Counted from the first letter of the stretch, positions 1-8,386 are shown. The stretch: 64,000 nucleotides of DNA from Clostridium punense (GCF_017874425.1 NZ_JAGGLL010000009.1:1-64000), one strand, 5' to 3'. The notes: generated from the letters alone by a model not told the origin. Made by a program: numbers and translations.

Positions 1-114
1 ATTTTTAAAAAATAGCCTAATTTATCTAAGGGGTTAGTCTATAATAGCCCCTTGGAATATTAAGGTTAATTAATTAAAATAATCCAAAAAAAAAACGATC
101 AATAAAAAAATAAT

Positions 115-137
115 CGCTGAATGAAATTCATTCAGCG
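115..137 (-). terminator. Intrinsic terminator of the short SASP-like gene
   Basis: A perfect 10-bp inverted repeat (CGCTGAATGA / TCATTCAGCG, 3-nt loop) is followed on the minus strand by T-rich sequence (102-114, then a second T run at 88-95). It lies 22 bp beyond the stop of the small minus-strand gene at 160-291, which supports that gene being real. Confidence 0.75.
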
Positions 138-159
138 AAATATGAGTTTTAAACTTTAT

Positions 160-291
160 TTATTTTTGATTCTTTTCTATCTTTTTATTTCTCCAAAGAA
201 AGTCTTCCGCCATTTCTTGCTTAAATTTTATCATTTGTTGTTTTGCTTGTGGGCTTATTGCCCTATGTCTTGCTACATTAATATTTTTCAT
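160..291 (-). CDS. Short alpha/beta-type SASP-like protein (43 aa)
   Basis: This 43-residue minus-strand frame starts at ATG 291 behind a strong AGGAGGAGAAG ribosome binding site and ends just before a hairpin terminator. Residues 12-31 (ISPQAKQQMIKFKQEMAEDF) resemble the N-terminal half of alpha/beta small acid-soluble spore proteins, which have the pattern VPEAxxALxxFKxExAxE. Full-length SASPs are about 60-70 aa and carry a second DNA-binding block that is absent here. This may therefore be a shortened or divergent family member, or only a look-alike. Full SASPs coat and protect spore DNA; whether this short form binds DNA cannot be seen. The RBS and terminator make the gene itself likely, while the family call is moderate. 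Confidence 0.6.
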   Translation of the reverse strand: MKNINVARHRAISPQAKQQMIKFKQEMAEDFLWRNKKIEKNQK

Positions 292-522
292 AAACTTCTC
301 CTCCTTTATTTTGTGATAAATAAGTAGATTTAGAAAACTTTTATAAATGTAACTAACTTTTTTGCAGGTAAAATATTTATTTAAAAAGCTAAAATACTAT
401 TTCCTATTGAATTTAAGTTTAAAAATTTGCTGTAATCATAGTTTGTCCCTTTTCTTATTTTATAGACGATGTAAATTTTATTGTCTTTGGATAATGATTT
501 ATAAATAGTGATAACCTTGGTT

Positions 523-569
523 TTGTATTATTTGTGCTACTATGATATAATAATATCGTAAACCGATAT
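523..569 (+). promoter_or_regulatory. Promoter and candidate PadR operator
   Basis: A -35 TTGTAT (523-528), 17-bp spacer and -10 TATAAT (546-551) precede the padR gene. Directly after the -10 is the inverted repeat ATATCG-TAAAC-CGATAT (553-569), spanning the expected transcription start. PadR proteins commonly repress their own operons by binding such dyads, so this is the likely autoregulatory operator. Confidence 0.6.
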
Positions 570-599
570 CGTTATTAAATAATTAAAGGAGGGCTTGTA

Positions 600-908
600 T
601 TGAAAAATCAACTTACACGAAAATTATTTTTAGGTTTTATATATATACATATTTTACACCATGGTGCTAAAGAGGCTTTTTTTGGATCTTGGATGATTAA
701 TGAATTGAAACATCATGGCTATGATATGAGTCCTGGAACTTTATACCCAATCCTCCATAGCTTAGAAACAAGTGGACTTTTATCTAAGGAAGAAAAAAAT
801 GTAGGAGGCAAAATAAGAAAATATTATACTACCACACCTTCTGGTGAAGAAGTATTAAAAGAGTTAAAAGAAAAGGCTTTTGAGATGGTGAAAGAAATAA
901 GTGAATAA
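600..908 (+). CDS. PadR family transcriptional regulator
   Basis: This is a 102-residue winged-helix regulator of the PadR family. Diagnostic segments are GSWMINELKHHGYDMSPGTL (roughly residues 28-47), YPILHSLETSGLL (recognition helix and start of the wing) and KIRKYYTTTPSGEEVL. It has the short PadR-s2 length, with only one C-terminal helix for dimerisation. Translation begins at TTG 600 behind GGAGG; no ATG lies near the RBS. It is the first gene of a three-gene run with the ABC pair that follows (16-bp gap), so it probably controls expression of that transporter. The dyad at 553-569 is the likely operator. The inducer is not evident from sequence. Confidence 0.88.
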   Translation: MKNQLTRKLFLGFIYIHILHHGAKEAFFGSWMINELKHHGYDMSPGTLYPILHSLETSGLLSKEEKNVGGKIRKYYTTTPSGEEVLKELKEKAFEMVKEISE

Positions 909-924
909 TTAAGGAGGTAACTTT

Positions 925-1563
925 ATGTTTTTGTTAAAAGCTGTAAAGTATAAAAATATCTTAAATATAGAGGAACTTGCCATTCCTAGTGGTAAGATAA
1001 CTTCTATTGTTGGTTCTAGTGGTAGTGGTAAAACTACCCTTTTACAACACCTAAACAAGTTAATATCCCCAGACAGTGGAAATATTTGTTATTTTAATGA
1101 ACCTATAAATACAATGAGCTCTGTTGACCTTAGAAGAAAAGTTGTTATGCTTTCACAAAATCCTGTTATTTTCACTGGAACTGTAAAAGAAAACTTACTC
1201 ATGGGGCTAAAATTTTCAGAAAAACCTTATGCTCAGGATAGTGAACTAGAAAAGGTGCTCGAAATGGTGGAATTAAAAAAACCCCTTGGTGCTAATGCGG
1301 AGGAATTATCTGGTGGTGAAAAACAAAGATTAGCTTTAGGTAGAGTTATTTTAATGAATCCAGAAGTATTTCTGCTAGACGAACCTTCTTCAGCTCTTGA
1401 TGAAGAAACTGAAAACCTTATTATTGGTAAGTTAACCTCCTTTGTTAAAGCTAATAATAAAACTTTAATAATGGTTACTCATTCTAAAGGAATTGCTTTG
1501 AAGTTTTCAGATAACATTATTGAAATTAGCAATGGAAAAGTAGTAAATGGGGGTGTTCTCTAG
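925..1563 (+). CDS. fetA: ABC transporter ATP-binding protein, FetA (YbbL)-like
   Basis: This 212-residue nucleotide-binding subunit has Walker A GSSGSGKTT (about residue 30), a Q-loop (LSQNP), signature LSGGEKQR (about 128), Walker B VFLLDEPSSALD (about 149) and an H-loop (MVTHS). All catalytic positions look intact. It is at the short end for NBDs, as in the FetA/YbbL family. Its partner is the UPF0014/FetB permease directly downstream. The E. coli FetAB pair has been linked to iron export and peroxide resistance; transferring that substrate here is inference. An AAGGAGG site sets the ATG at 925. Confidence 0.85.
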   Translation: MFLLKAVKYKNILNIEELAIPSGKITSIVGSSGSGKTTLLQHLNKLISPDSGNICYFNEPINTMSSVDLRRKVVMLSQNPVIFTGTVKENLLMGLKFSEKPYAQDSELEKVLEMVELKKPLGANAEELSGGEKQRLALGRVILMNPEVFLLDEPSSALDEETENLIIGKLTSFVKANNKTLIMVTHSKGIALKFSDNIIEISNGKVVNGGVL

Positions 1564-1564
1564 T

Positions 1565-2350
1565 ATGAATGGAGTTATTGATTTAGGAATAGTTCAAATG
1601 ATTTCTGTTTACGTATTTGTTGTAATACTACTTATTATTGTGAGAAAAAGAGGAATTTCTAGAGAAAAGGAAATTTTAATATCCTCTATAAGGATGACAA
1701 TTCAACTAATTATTACTGGCTATGTCCTTGTTTATTTATTTGAAAACTCAAATCCAATTTACACAATCTTAGTTCTAATTGCTATGGAAGTTTTCTCAAT
1801 CCATAACATTTTTAAGAGGAGTAAGCTTAAGCTTTCAAAAAAACTAAAAAAAATTATTGCTTTATCTATGACTGTTGGAACCCTTATAAGCCTTTGTTAC
1901 TTTCTTTTTGTTGTAGTTAGAATTACTCCTTGGTATAATCCTCAATACTTTATACCAATAGCTGGAATGCTTATAGGAAATTCCATGACTGGCATTACCT
2001 TAGGTGTCAATAGACTTGTGGATGGAATGACTTCACAAAAGGCTCTTGTAGAGGCGGCTTTAATGCTTGGTGCCACTCCAAAGGTTGCAGCAAAGTCTAT
2101 TGTAAATGCAGCCTTCGACTCTGCTATATTACCAACTATAAACTCCATGGTGGGAATGGGTATTGTTTTTCTCCCTGGAATGATGACAGGTCAAATTTTA
2201 TCTGGAACAGCTCCAACCACTGCTATAGAGTACCAAATTGCAATAATGCTAGGAATCTTAGGTAGCGTATCCTTAACAGTTATTCTTTTTGTCCAACTTG
2301 GCTATAAAACCTTTTTTAATAAAGAAGATCAATTAGTATTTGAAGATTAA
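1565..2350 (+). CDS. fetB: ABC transporter permease, FetB / UPF0014 family
   Basis: This integral membrane protein of about 261 aa belongs to the FetB/YbbM (UPF0014) family. Visible hallmarks are IRMTIQLIITGYVLVYLF near the N-terminus, IPIAGMLIGNSMTG, and the conserved block EAALMLGATPKVAAKSIVNA followed by TINSMVGMGIVFLPGMMTGQ. About six to seven hydrophobic segments can be counted. I prefer ATG 1565 because GGGGGTG lies about 9 nt upstream and the length matches the family. An in-frame ATG at 1547 inside fetA has a weaker RBS. The gene starts 1 bp after the fetA stop, so the two are translationally coupled. Confidence 0.85.
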   Translation: MNGVIDLGIVQMISVYVFVVILLIIVRKRGISREKEILISSIRMTIQLIITGYVLVYLFENSNPIYTILVLIAMEVFSIHNIFKRSKLKLSKKLKKIIALSMTVGTLISLCYFLFVVVRITPWYNPQYFIPIAGMLIGNSMTGITLGVNRLVDGMTSQKALVEAALMLGATPKVAAKSIVNAAFDSAILPTINSMVGMGIVFLPGMMTGQILSGTAPTTAIEYQIAIMLGILGSVSLTVILFVQLGYKTFFNKEDQLVFED

Positions 2351-2550
2351 ACTAAGATCCTTTAGTAAGTATGTGATGCTAAATTCATGTTGCCTTGGCC
2401 ATCGTAACTTCATTACTAATTACCCTCTAATTCTATAAAAGTCATGATTTAAATTCCTACAAAAATTACTAGGGATATACTCATTAAAAAGCACAATCTG
2501 AAGAGAAATGTATATTATAGTATTGTGTAATAATACTAAGGAGTATATTA

Positions 2551-5052
2551 ATGTTTGTACGTAATTCTAATTTAAATTACACTGTAGAAACTGATGAAGA
2601 ATTATCATACGTGCCTCTAAATAACAGGGATTTTGATGATTCCGAAGATGAAGATATTTATATCCATAAAGCTGAAAATGATGAGCGTTACTTACCACCT
2701 TTTTTTAATAACCCATTAACTGATTTACTATTTGGACCATCTAATCAACAGGGTCCACCTAGTGGTCCTCCTGGTGGTGGACCTGGTGGACCTGGCGGCC
2801 CTCCTGGACCCCCACCATCAATGACACCAAGCAAGTCTGGTGGCTCTTTCCAAACTCAAGGCTCTTTTGGTGGTCCTCAGGTTCAAGCTGTATCTCCTGG
2901 TTCTATAAGACCTTGTAGATATCAATTTGTATATATTTGGCTTAGAAATGGACGTTCCTTCTGGGCATGGCTTACTTATGTTGATAGAAGAACCGCTTCT
3001 GGGTTTAGATGGAACGGCAGAAGATGGGTTTATTTTGGGGTTGATTTGAGAAGAATTGACTATTTTGAGTGCTATGGAAGAAATAACTTAACTGATTCTG
3101 AGTTTTTACAGGATAATTTCCATGATTCAGAGGATTTAAGAAATGTTCCAGGTCCACCTGGTCCTCCACCTTCAATGACTCCAACAAAACAAGCTAAAGC
3201 TTTTGGTGCAGAGACTTTTTCTGTTTCTCCTGAATCTCTTAGACGTTGTAGATATCAATTTGTTTACATTTGGCTTAGAAACGGTACTTCCTTCTGGGCT
3301 TGGCTAATTGATGTTGATAGCAGAACTGCTTCTGGGTTTAGATGGACTGGTAGAAGGTGGTCATACTTTGGAGTTAGTCTAAAAAGCATTGACTTTTTTC
3401 AATGCTTTGGAAGGGATGATGCTACAGAAGTAAGAAATATGCCTGGACCTCCTGGCCCACCTCCTTCTATGACTCCAACAAAGCAGGCTACTGCTTTTGG
3501 CGCTCAACCTTTTTCAGTGTCTCCTGAATCTATTAGACGTTGTAGATTCCAATTTGTATATATTTGGCTTAGAAACGGTACTTCCTTCTGGGCTTGGCTA
3601 CTAGATGTAGACAGAAGAACTGCTTCTGGTTTTAGGTGGACTGGTAGAAGGTGGTCATACTTTGGAGTTAGTTTGAATAGAATAGATTTCTTCCAATGCT
3701 TTGGAAGAGATTGCCCTGAAAAATTTAATAGAGGTATGGGGAACCCATTTGACTTCATTTTTGGTCCCCCATCTGGCGGACCAGGCGGTGGAAACCAACC
3801 AAGTGGAAACCAAGTTGGGCCTCCTGGACCTCCACCATCAACCACACCATCAAAAGCTTCTTCCCAAAGTTTAATGGGCGGTCCACAGGTTAAAGCAGTA
3901 TCTCCTGGTTCTATAAAGCCTTGTCTATATCAATATGTATACATTTGGCTAAATAATGGACGCTCTTTCTGGGCTTGGCTCACAAGAGTAGACAAAAAAT
4001 CTGCTTCAGGTTTTAGATGGACTGGATTTAGCTGGACTTATTTTGGAGTAGACCTAAAATCAATTGAGTACTTTGAATGCTATGGTAGAAGATTTTCAGG
4101 AAGAAAAGATGACCTAATTAAAAATACAGGAACTGCCAACACAACTAACCTTTCTAAAAAAGCTGGCCTTCCTAATGTAAATAATATGACTACTGGAAAT
4201 CAGTTTGATATAACAAATCTTACTCAAAATGGCAATACCATGGGTAATTTAGCTAATATGCAAGATCTTGCAAATATGAACGGTACAACAACAGCACCTA
4301 TTGATGTAGAAGAAGTTGATATAATAGAAGATATGGAAACTACTCCTATGGATACAACTACTCCACCTGCTCCTGTAGGTACTAATATACCAGAAACGGA
4401 TACTACTACTGCACCTTCAGTAGGTACCGAAAATGCAAATGTTACTACAGATATTAGTGATAATTTACAAAATCAAACCTTAGAACCCGAAAAGATAAAA
4501 GTCGATTATCCGGTTATTAAAGATTTACCAAATGAAGAAGTACAAAATAATATTAATGATGCTATTATCAGTGAGGTAAATTCTTTATTAAATAATCAAG
4601 TTTTAGTTCCTGAAAAGAAGGATATCAAAGAGGTAGATGTTTCTTATCAAATTCCATTGATGGAAAAAGGACTTCTTTGTATAGTGTTCTCAATCCATAT
4701 TAATTTATCTATGGATAAAACTGACACTATTTTTAGTTCTTTAACCTTTGATACCGACACTGGTGAGAAGTATGAGCTTGAGGATTTATTTAAACCTGAT
4801 TGTGACTATAAGGAAACTTTAAGCAACATGGCTATGGAAAAATGTGATGAAAATGAAGTTCCACTTTTAAGTGACTATGAAGGCCTATGCGATAATCAGC
4901 AATTCTATTTAACACCAAATGGGTTAGTACTATTCTATCAAGTTGATGAATACACTCCTAAGTCCTATGGGTTATTTAGAATACCAATTCATTATAATGA
5001 AATAGAAGACTTATTAAACTCCTATCATCCAGTTTGTAACTTTTTATATTAA
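2551..5052 (+). CDS. Multi-repeat aromatic/proline-rich protein with C-terminal DUF3298-like domain
   Basis: This 833-residue protein is of unknown function. Four copies of a domain of about 58 aa begin near residues 120, 231, 329 and 456. Each runs from a (R/K)xC motif through YIWLRNG.SFWAWL, ASGFRW.GRRW.YFGV and I..F.C.GR, so each has two Cys and many Trp/Tyr/Phe. The copies are joined by Pro/Gly linkers containing GPPGPPPSMTP. A low-complexity Asn/Thr/Pro stretch (about 535-640) leads to a C-terminal region (about 648-830) resembling the DUF3298/RsiV-type extracytoplasmic fold (TFDTDTGEKYELEDLF, FYLTPNGLVLFY). There is no signal peptide, and the acidic N-terminus looks cytosolic. A spore-coat or exosporium role is possible but unproven. 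RBS AAGGAG precedes the ATG. Confidence 0.8.
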   Translation: MFVRNSNLNYTVETDEELSYVPLNNRDFDDSEDEDIYIHKAENDERYLPPFFNNPLTDLLFGPSNQQGPPSGPPGGGPGGPGGPPGPPPSMTPSKSGGSFQTQGSFGGPQVQAVSPGSIRPCRYQFVYIWLRNGRSFWAWLTYVDRRTASGFRWNGRRWVYFGVDLRRIDYFECYGRNNLTDSEFLQDNFHDSEDLRNVPGPPGPPPSMTPTKQAKAFGAETFSVSPESLRRCRYQFVYIWLRNGTSFWAWLIDVDSRTASGFRWTGRRWSYFGVSLKSIDFFQCFGRDDATEVRNMPGPPGPPPSMTPTKQATAFGAQPFSVSPESIRRCRFQFVYIWLRNGTSFWAWLLDVDRRTASGFRWTGRRWSYFGVSLNRIDFFQCFGRDCPEKFNRGMGNPFDFIFGPPSGGPGGGNQPSGNQVGPPGPPPSTTPSKASSQSLMGGPQVKAVSPGSIKPCLYQYVYIWLNNGRSFWAWLTRVDKKSASGFRWTGFSWTYFGVDLKSIEYFECYGRRFSGRKDDLIKNTGTANTTNLSKKAGLPNVNNMTTGNQFDITNLTQNGNTMGNLANMQDLANMNGTTTAPIDVEEVDIIEDMETTPMDTTTPPAPVGTNIPETDTTTAPSVGTENANVTTDISDNLQNQTLEPEKIKVDYPVIKDLPNEEVQNNINDAIISEVNSLLNNQVLVPEKKDIKEVDVSYQIPLMEKGLLCIVFSIHINLSMDKTDTIFSSLTFDTDTGEKYELEDLFKPDCDYKETLSNMAMEKCDENEVPLLSDYEGLCDNQQFYLTPNGLVLFYQVDEYTPKSYGLFRIPIHYNEIEDLLNSYHPVCNFLY

Positions 5053-5059
5053 TAAATTA

Positions 5060-5093
5060 GGCAAGAGCTAAAAACTCTTGCCTTCTTCTTTTT
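5060..5093 (+). terminator. Intrinsic terminator after the repeat protein
   Basis: The stem GGCAAGAG / CTCTTGCC (5060-5067 and 5075-5082) is followed by TTCTTCTTTTT. It lies just 3' of the 2551-5052 gene. Confidence 0.8.
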
Positions 5094-5250
5094 AAACATA
5101 TTATTATATTCTCTAATTTTTTCATAAACCCTACCCGATATAATTTATATAGCATAATTAGTTTCGGTTATCAAAGTGAGCTTAAGAAAATTGCTTCTCC
5201 TAAAATTGGGTAGATAACAAAATAGCTTCTTACTTTGAAACCCTATAAAT

Positions 5251-5646
5251 CTATTTATTATAAAACTTATTTATTATAAATAAGATTAAAATTAACCATA
5301 AAACTATAATAATTCCACCAGCTATCCAACCGCTAATCTTCTTGTTTTTAAATAATTCTTCTGCTTCTTTTCTGCACTCCTCCATTATTTCCTTTGGAAT
5401 AAGCTTCAGTGCAATTGTAATTCCTAGTGGTATTAAAATCAAGTCGTCTAAATATCCTAGAATAGGTATAAAATCTGGGATTAAGTCTATAGGACTCATG
5501 GCATAACCTACAACTATTATTGCAAAGGCCTTTGCATACCAGGCTACATCATTTCTTTTATAGGCAAAGTAAAGTGCCCCTACTTCTCTCTTAAGTTCTT
5601 TGGATTTTTTCTTTCCAAATTCTATAACACTACTTATTAAACTCAT
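5251..5646 (-). CDS. DUF1232 (YkvA-like) membrane protein
   Basis: This 131-residue protein carries the DUF1232 signature around residues 45-85: YAMSPIDLIPDFIPILGYLD followed by LILIPLGITIALKLIP. The region upstream is basic and amphipathic (KKKSKELKREV). A strongly hydrophobic C-terminal helix (about residues 108-127) should anchor it in the membrane. The family is widespread in bacteria and plants but has no settled biochemical role. RBS AGGAGAAATT sets the start. The gene follows the GyrI-like gene by only 8 bp, so the two are probably cotranscribed. Confidence 0.85.
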   Translation of the reverse strand: MSLISSVIEFGKKKSKELKREVGALYFAYKRNDVAWYAKAFAIIVVGYAMSPIDLIPDFIPILGYLDDLILIPLGITIALKLIPKEIMEECRKEAEELFKNKKISGWIAGGIIIVLWLILILFIINKFYNK

Positions 5647-5654
5647 AATTTCTC

Positions 5655-6089
5655 CTAATCTATTTTTAAATATAATTTATGAGCTCCATTAAATTCTGAC
5701 AATGAAAAATCCATTTTGAACTCTGAACTATGTATGTAGTAACCATTGTCTATTGCCCATTTCTCCATGGCTCCAAAGGATTTCCATATATCTACCTCAT
5801 TACCTTCATGTTCAAAGTAGACATATCTTTGCTCCGGAATAATAATCCCCTCCATACCCTCTGGGATTTCTTCTAGGCTATCCACCTCGCAACAAATAAA
5901 TTGTGTATAATTCTGACCTTTTCTTTCAAGACATATATCTATAACATTTAAATTGCTTCTATTTGAAACTTCCTCTATTCTTTCTTTAAATAACCTCCAA
6001 AGCTTAGGCATCTCTACTCCTAATTCCTCTTCTTTACAAATTATCTTTAATCCAATGGCTTTAAGCGGAATTTTACTAACAATCTCCAT
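5655..6089 (-). CDS. GyrI-like / AraC effector-binding domain protein
   Basis: This 144-residue stand-alone domain resembles the GyrI-like (BmrR/AraC effector-binding) fold. It has an N-terminal beta strand KIPLKAIGLKI, a mid-region LWRLFKERIEEV, the turn CCEVDSLEEIPEGMEGIIIP and a closing YVYFEHEG plus IWKSFGAMEKWAIDNGYY. There is no DNA-binding domain. Such free-standing proteins are thought to bind hydrophobic or cationic small molecules; the ligand here is unknown. RBS GGGGAGGTAATT supports the ATG. It heads a short operon with the DUF1232 gene. Confidence 0.8.
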   Translation of the reverse strand: MEIVSKIPLKAIGLKIICKEEELGVEMPKLWRLFKERIEEVSNRSNLNVIDICLERKGQNYTQFICCEVDSLEEIPEGMEGIIIPEQRYVYFEHEGNEVDIWKSFGAMEKWAIDNGYYIHSSEFKMDFSLSEFNGAHKLYLKID

Positions 6090-6462
6090 AATTACCTCCC
6101 CAAACTATAACTTCTTCACCATAATATTACTCAGTTTTTAACATTGTTTCAATAGTTTTTAGATAAGTACTAAGTAATAAATATTTAAAATAGTGATATA
6201 TGTTACTGTTTTTCTTGTTTATTTTTAGTATAATTTTATACTGTGCTATAGAAATGCAAAGCTAGATATAAATTTATACGTGAATCTCCAGATTCTACTA
6301 AAACTTTATAAAATAATAAAATATGTTTTATTATTAGAAATCCAAGCAAACTAATCAATTCTCACAGTTTATAGGAAACTACAATAAAAAGGCTTTTATA
6401 AAGATAAATTGGGAGTTATAAATACCAATAATTAATTTGATATAAAATATGGAGGCATAATA
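6090..6462. other. AT-rich divergent intergenic region
   Basis: This 373-bp spacer lies between divergently transcribed genes. It must hold promoters for both sides. I could not assign -35/-10 pairs confidently, and no credible small frame or strong hairpin is present. Confidence 0.4.
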
Positions 6463-7230
6463 ATGGAAAGATTTAAAGCTAATCGAGACTTTTTAAAAAC
6501 TGATTTTACTCCAATGAAGAATCGTAAACCTGATAGGGCTCTTGAAGTACCTCAACCACCACTTGTGAAGGATTATGATAAAACCTCAACTATAATAGAA
6601 TTACCTAAGGTAAGTGAAGATATATTAACTAATAATAATATACTTAAATGTATTGAGGATAGAAGAAGTGTGAGGTTATACGATAATAGTCCACTTTCTT
6701 TAAAAGAACTTTCTTATCTTTTATGGGCTACACAAGGAATAACTAAAGTATCTGATAATAACACCTTTACACTAAGAACAGTTCCTTGTAGCGGTGCTAC
6801 TCATTCTTTTGAAACCTATTTGTTTATTATAAATGTAGAAGGCTTAAGTCAGGGAATATATAGATATCTGCCTTTAGAGCATGAGCTTTTATTTATTTAT
6901 GAAATAGAAAATATAGAAAATAAAATAAATGACTTAACCCTTGAACAACCCTTTGTTCCTAAGTTTGCTTCCAAAGCTTCCGTTGTTTTTGCTTGGAGCA
7001 CAGTTCCTTATAGATCTGAGTGGAAATTTGATGTAACAGCTCACAAAAAAATTCTTATAGATGTAGGCCATATTTGCCAAAATCTATATCTTGCAAGTGA
7101 ATCTATCAATGCTGGTACCTGTGCTATTGGTATATATGATCAAAATATGGTTGATAATATTTTAAAATTAGATGGAGAAAATGAGTTTACCATATATCTT
7201 GCAGCTGTAGGTAAAAAAGTTATTAAATAG
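6463..7230 (+). CDS. SagB/ThcOx-type nitroreductase-family oxidoreductase
   Basis: This 255-residue FMN-dependent oxidoreductase is of the SagB-type branch of the nitroreductase superfamily. Features include the phosphate-binding RRSVRLYDNSPLSLKELSYL near residues 66-85, LLWATQGIT, the conserved RTVPCSGATHSFETYL, and GIYRYLPLEHEL. The C-terminal half has DVGHICQNLYLASESINAGT and AIGIYD, which contribute to the dimer and FMN site. Family members oxidise azolines in RiPP clusters or act as general flavin reductases. No SagC/SagD or precursor gene is adjacent, so a stand-alone redox role is more likely. RBS GGAGG lies upstream of ATG 6463. Confidence 0.85.
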   Translation: MERFKANRDFLKTDFTPMKNRKPDRALEVPQPPLVKDYDKTSTIIELPKVSEDILTNNNILKCIEDRRSVRLYDNSPLSLKELSYLLWATQGITKVSDNNTFTLRTVPCSGATHSFETYLFIINVEGLSQGIYRYLPLEHELLFIYEIENIENKINDLTLEQPFVPKFASKASVVFAWSTVPYRSEWKFDVTAHKKILIDVGHICQNLYLASESINAGTCAIGIYDQNMVDNILKLDGENEFTIYLAAVGKKVIK

Positions 7231-7273
7231 ACTTAGCTATAATACTCTTTAAAAGCAATTATAAATAATTCAA

Positions 7274-7307
7274 AAACCCTAGCAATTTTAAACTTCTGCT
7301 AGGGTTT
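7274..7307. terminator. Bidirectional terminator between oxidoreductase and superoxide dismutase
   Basis: An 11-bp inverted repeat AAACCCTAGCA / TGCTAGGGTTT lies between the convergent genes. It has TTTTTG on the minus side and a weaker TTTCTTT on the plus side, so it can serve both. Confidence 0.7.
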
Positions 7308-7357
7308 CTTTAGATTAATATAATCTTCTATACTTTAAATATTTATTCAAGCTTTAA

Positions 7358-8068
7358 CTATTTATATTGTTTCTCGATTTGTTCCCAGTTAACTACATTC
7401 CACCAAGAGTCAATATAGTCTCCTCTTTTATTTTGATATTTTAGATAGTAGGCATGTTCCCAAACATCAATACCAAGGATTGGAGTTATCCCCTCCATAA
7501 TCGGACTATCTTGATTAGGTGTAGATGTGATTACTAATTTCCCATCCTTATCCTTAATAAGCCAAGCCCATCCACTACCAAATCTTTTTAGGGCTGCATC
7601 CTTGAATTCCTTTTTAAAATTATCAAAAGATCCAAAGTTTTTTACTATATCTTCTTTAAGCTTTCCCTTAGGTTCTCCACCTTTATCCTTCCCCATGATT
7701 ACCCAGAAAAAGCTATGGTTATAGTGCCCTCCTCCATTATTTCTTACTGCTTCTCTTATATCCTGGGGAAGTCCTTCTAAGTTTGTTAGAAGCTCCTCTA
7801 TAGTTTTCCCTTGTAAATCAGGATAATTTTCTAAAGCTTTATTTAAATTGTCTACATAAGCTTGATGATGCTTTTGATGGTGAATCGTCATAGTTTTAGT
7901 GTCTATATATGGCTCTAGGGCATCATAACTATAAGGTAGTGCTGGAAGTTTAAAGGGATATTTATTTCCGCTATCTCCAGCCTTAACATTAATTCCATTG
8001 TAGCTTAACAAAGTCAATAGAGCTATAAAGCATACTGTCAACTTAGCTATGAATTTGTGTTTCTTCAT
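7358..8068 (-). CDS. sodA: Superoxide dismutase (Mn/Fe type) with signal peptide
   Basis: This 236-residue protein detoxifies superoxide. Residues 1 to about 30 ([14 protein letters not shown]..., hydrophobic core, then VKAGDSG) form a Sec signal peptide, so the enzyme is probably exported. The mature part holds the expected metal ligands: His in [12 protein letters not shown], His in [11 protein letters not shown], and Asp/His in [20 protein letters not shown]. The GGGHYNHS context and the NQDSPI Gln position favour Mn or cambialistic use. I chose ATG 8068 because AAAGGAG (8077-8083) is 8 nt away; the ATG at 8074 is too close to it. Secreted SODs in obligate anaerobes fit surface oxygen defence. 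Confidence 0.9.
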   Translation of the reverse strand: MKKHKFIAKLTVCFIALLTLLSYNGINVKAGDSGNKYPFKLPALPYSYDALEPYIDTKTMTIHHQKHHQAYVDNLNKALENYPDLQGKTIEELLTNLEGLPQDIREAVRNNGGGHYNHSFFWVIMGKDKGGEPKGKLKEDIVKNFGSFDNFKKEFKDAALKRFGSGWAWLIKDKDGKLVITSTPNQDSPIMEGITPILGIDVWEHAYYLKYQNKRGDYIDSWWNVVNWEQIEKQYK

Positions 8069-8216
8069 TTTCATCTCTCCTTTACTTTTAACCTTCTGAC
8101 ACAATCATTTTTAGTTATTCCTAAAGAGACAAAATTTATTCAAAACTTTAAATTCCAGAACTATTATTTACTTTCTATTAAAGGATTTTTAATTTTAATG
8201 TATAATAATATAAGTT

Positions 8217-8271
8217 GGCAGTTTTAGCACAAATTTTTCGCTTTAACAAAGTTGTGTGCTGATTGATTGCC
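8217..8271 (+). other. Possible structured 5' leader upstream of the ComFB-like gene
   Basis: A -10-like TATAAT (8201-8206) is followed by nested complementarities: GGCA/TGCC (8217-8220, 8268-8271), AGCACA/TGTGCT (8226-8231, 8255-8260) and CTTT/AAAG (8241-8244, 8248-8251). I do not recognise it as a known riboswitch class, and the stems are short. Confidence 0.3.
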
Positions 8272-8386
8272 TTCATACATAGAATATACTGAAGATAATT
8301 AAAATTATAAATTGTGTAGTATTTATTTAATGTTTATTTTTAAAACAAATTATATTGTTATAAATATTTTAGGGGTGGTTGGTTGT

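Noticed and set aside
2518-2538. Dyad TAGTATT/AATACTA just before the repeat-protein RBS as a possible operator or sporulation promoter
   Set aside because: It is AT-only and seven bp long, in AT-rich DNA. I could not fit sigma-E or sigma-K boxes convincingly.
3504-3845. Minus-strand 113-residue Pro/Gly-rich frame
   Set aside because: It is a shadow of the GGP/GPP linkers of the plus-strand repeat protein.
6463-7230. A RiPP (thiazole/oxazole-modified) cluster around the SagB-type gene
   Set aside because: No cyclodehydratase, YcaO or precursor gene is nearby; neighbours are unrelated, so a stand-alone oxidoreductase is simpler.
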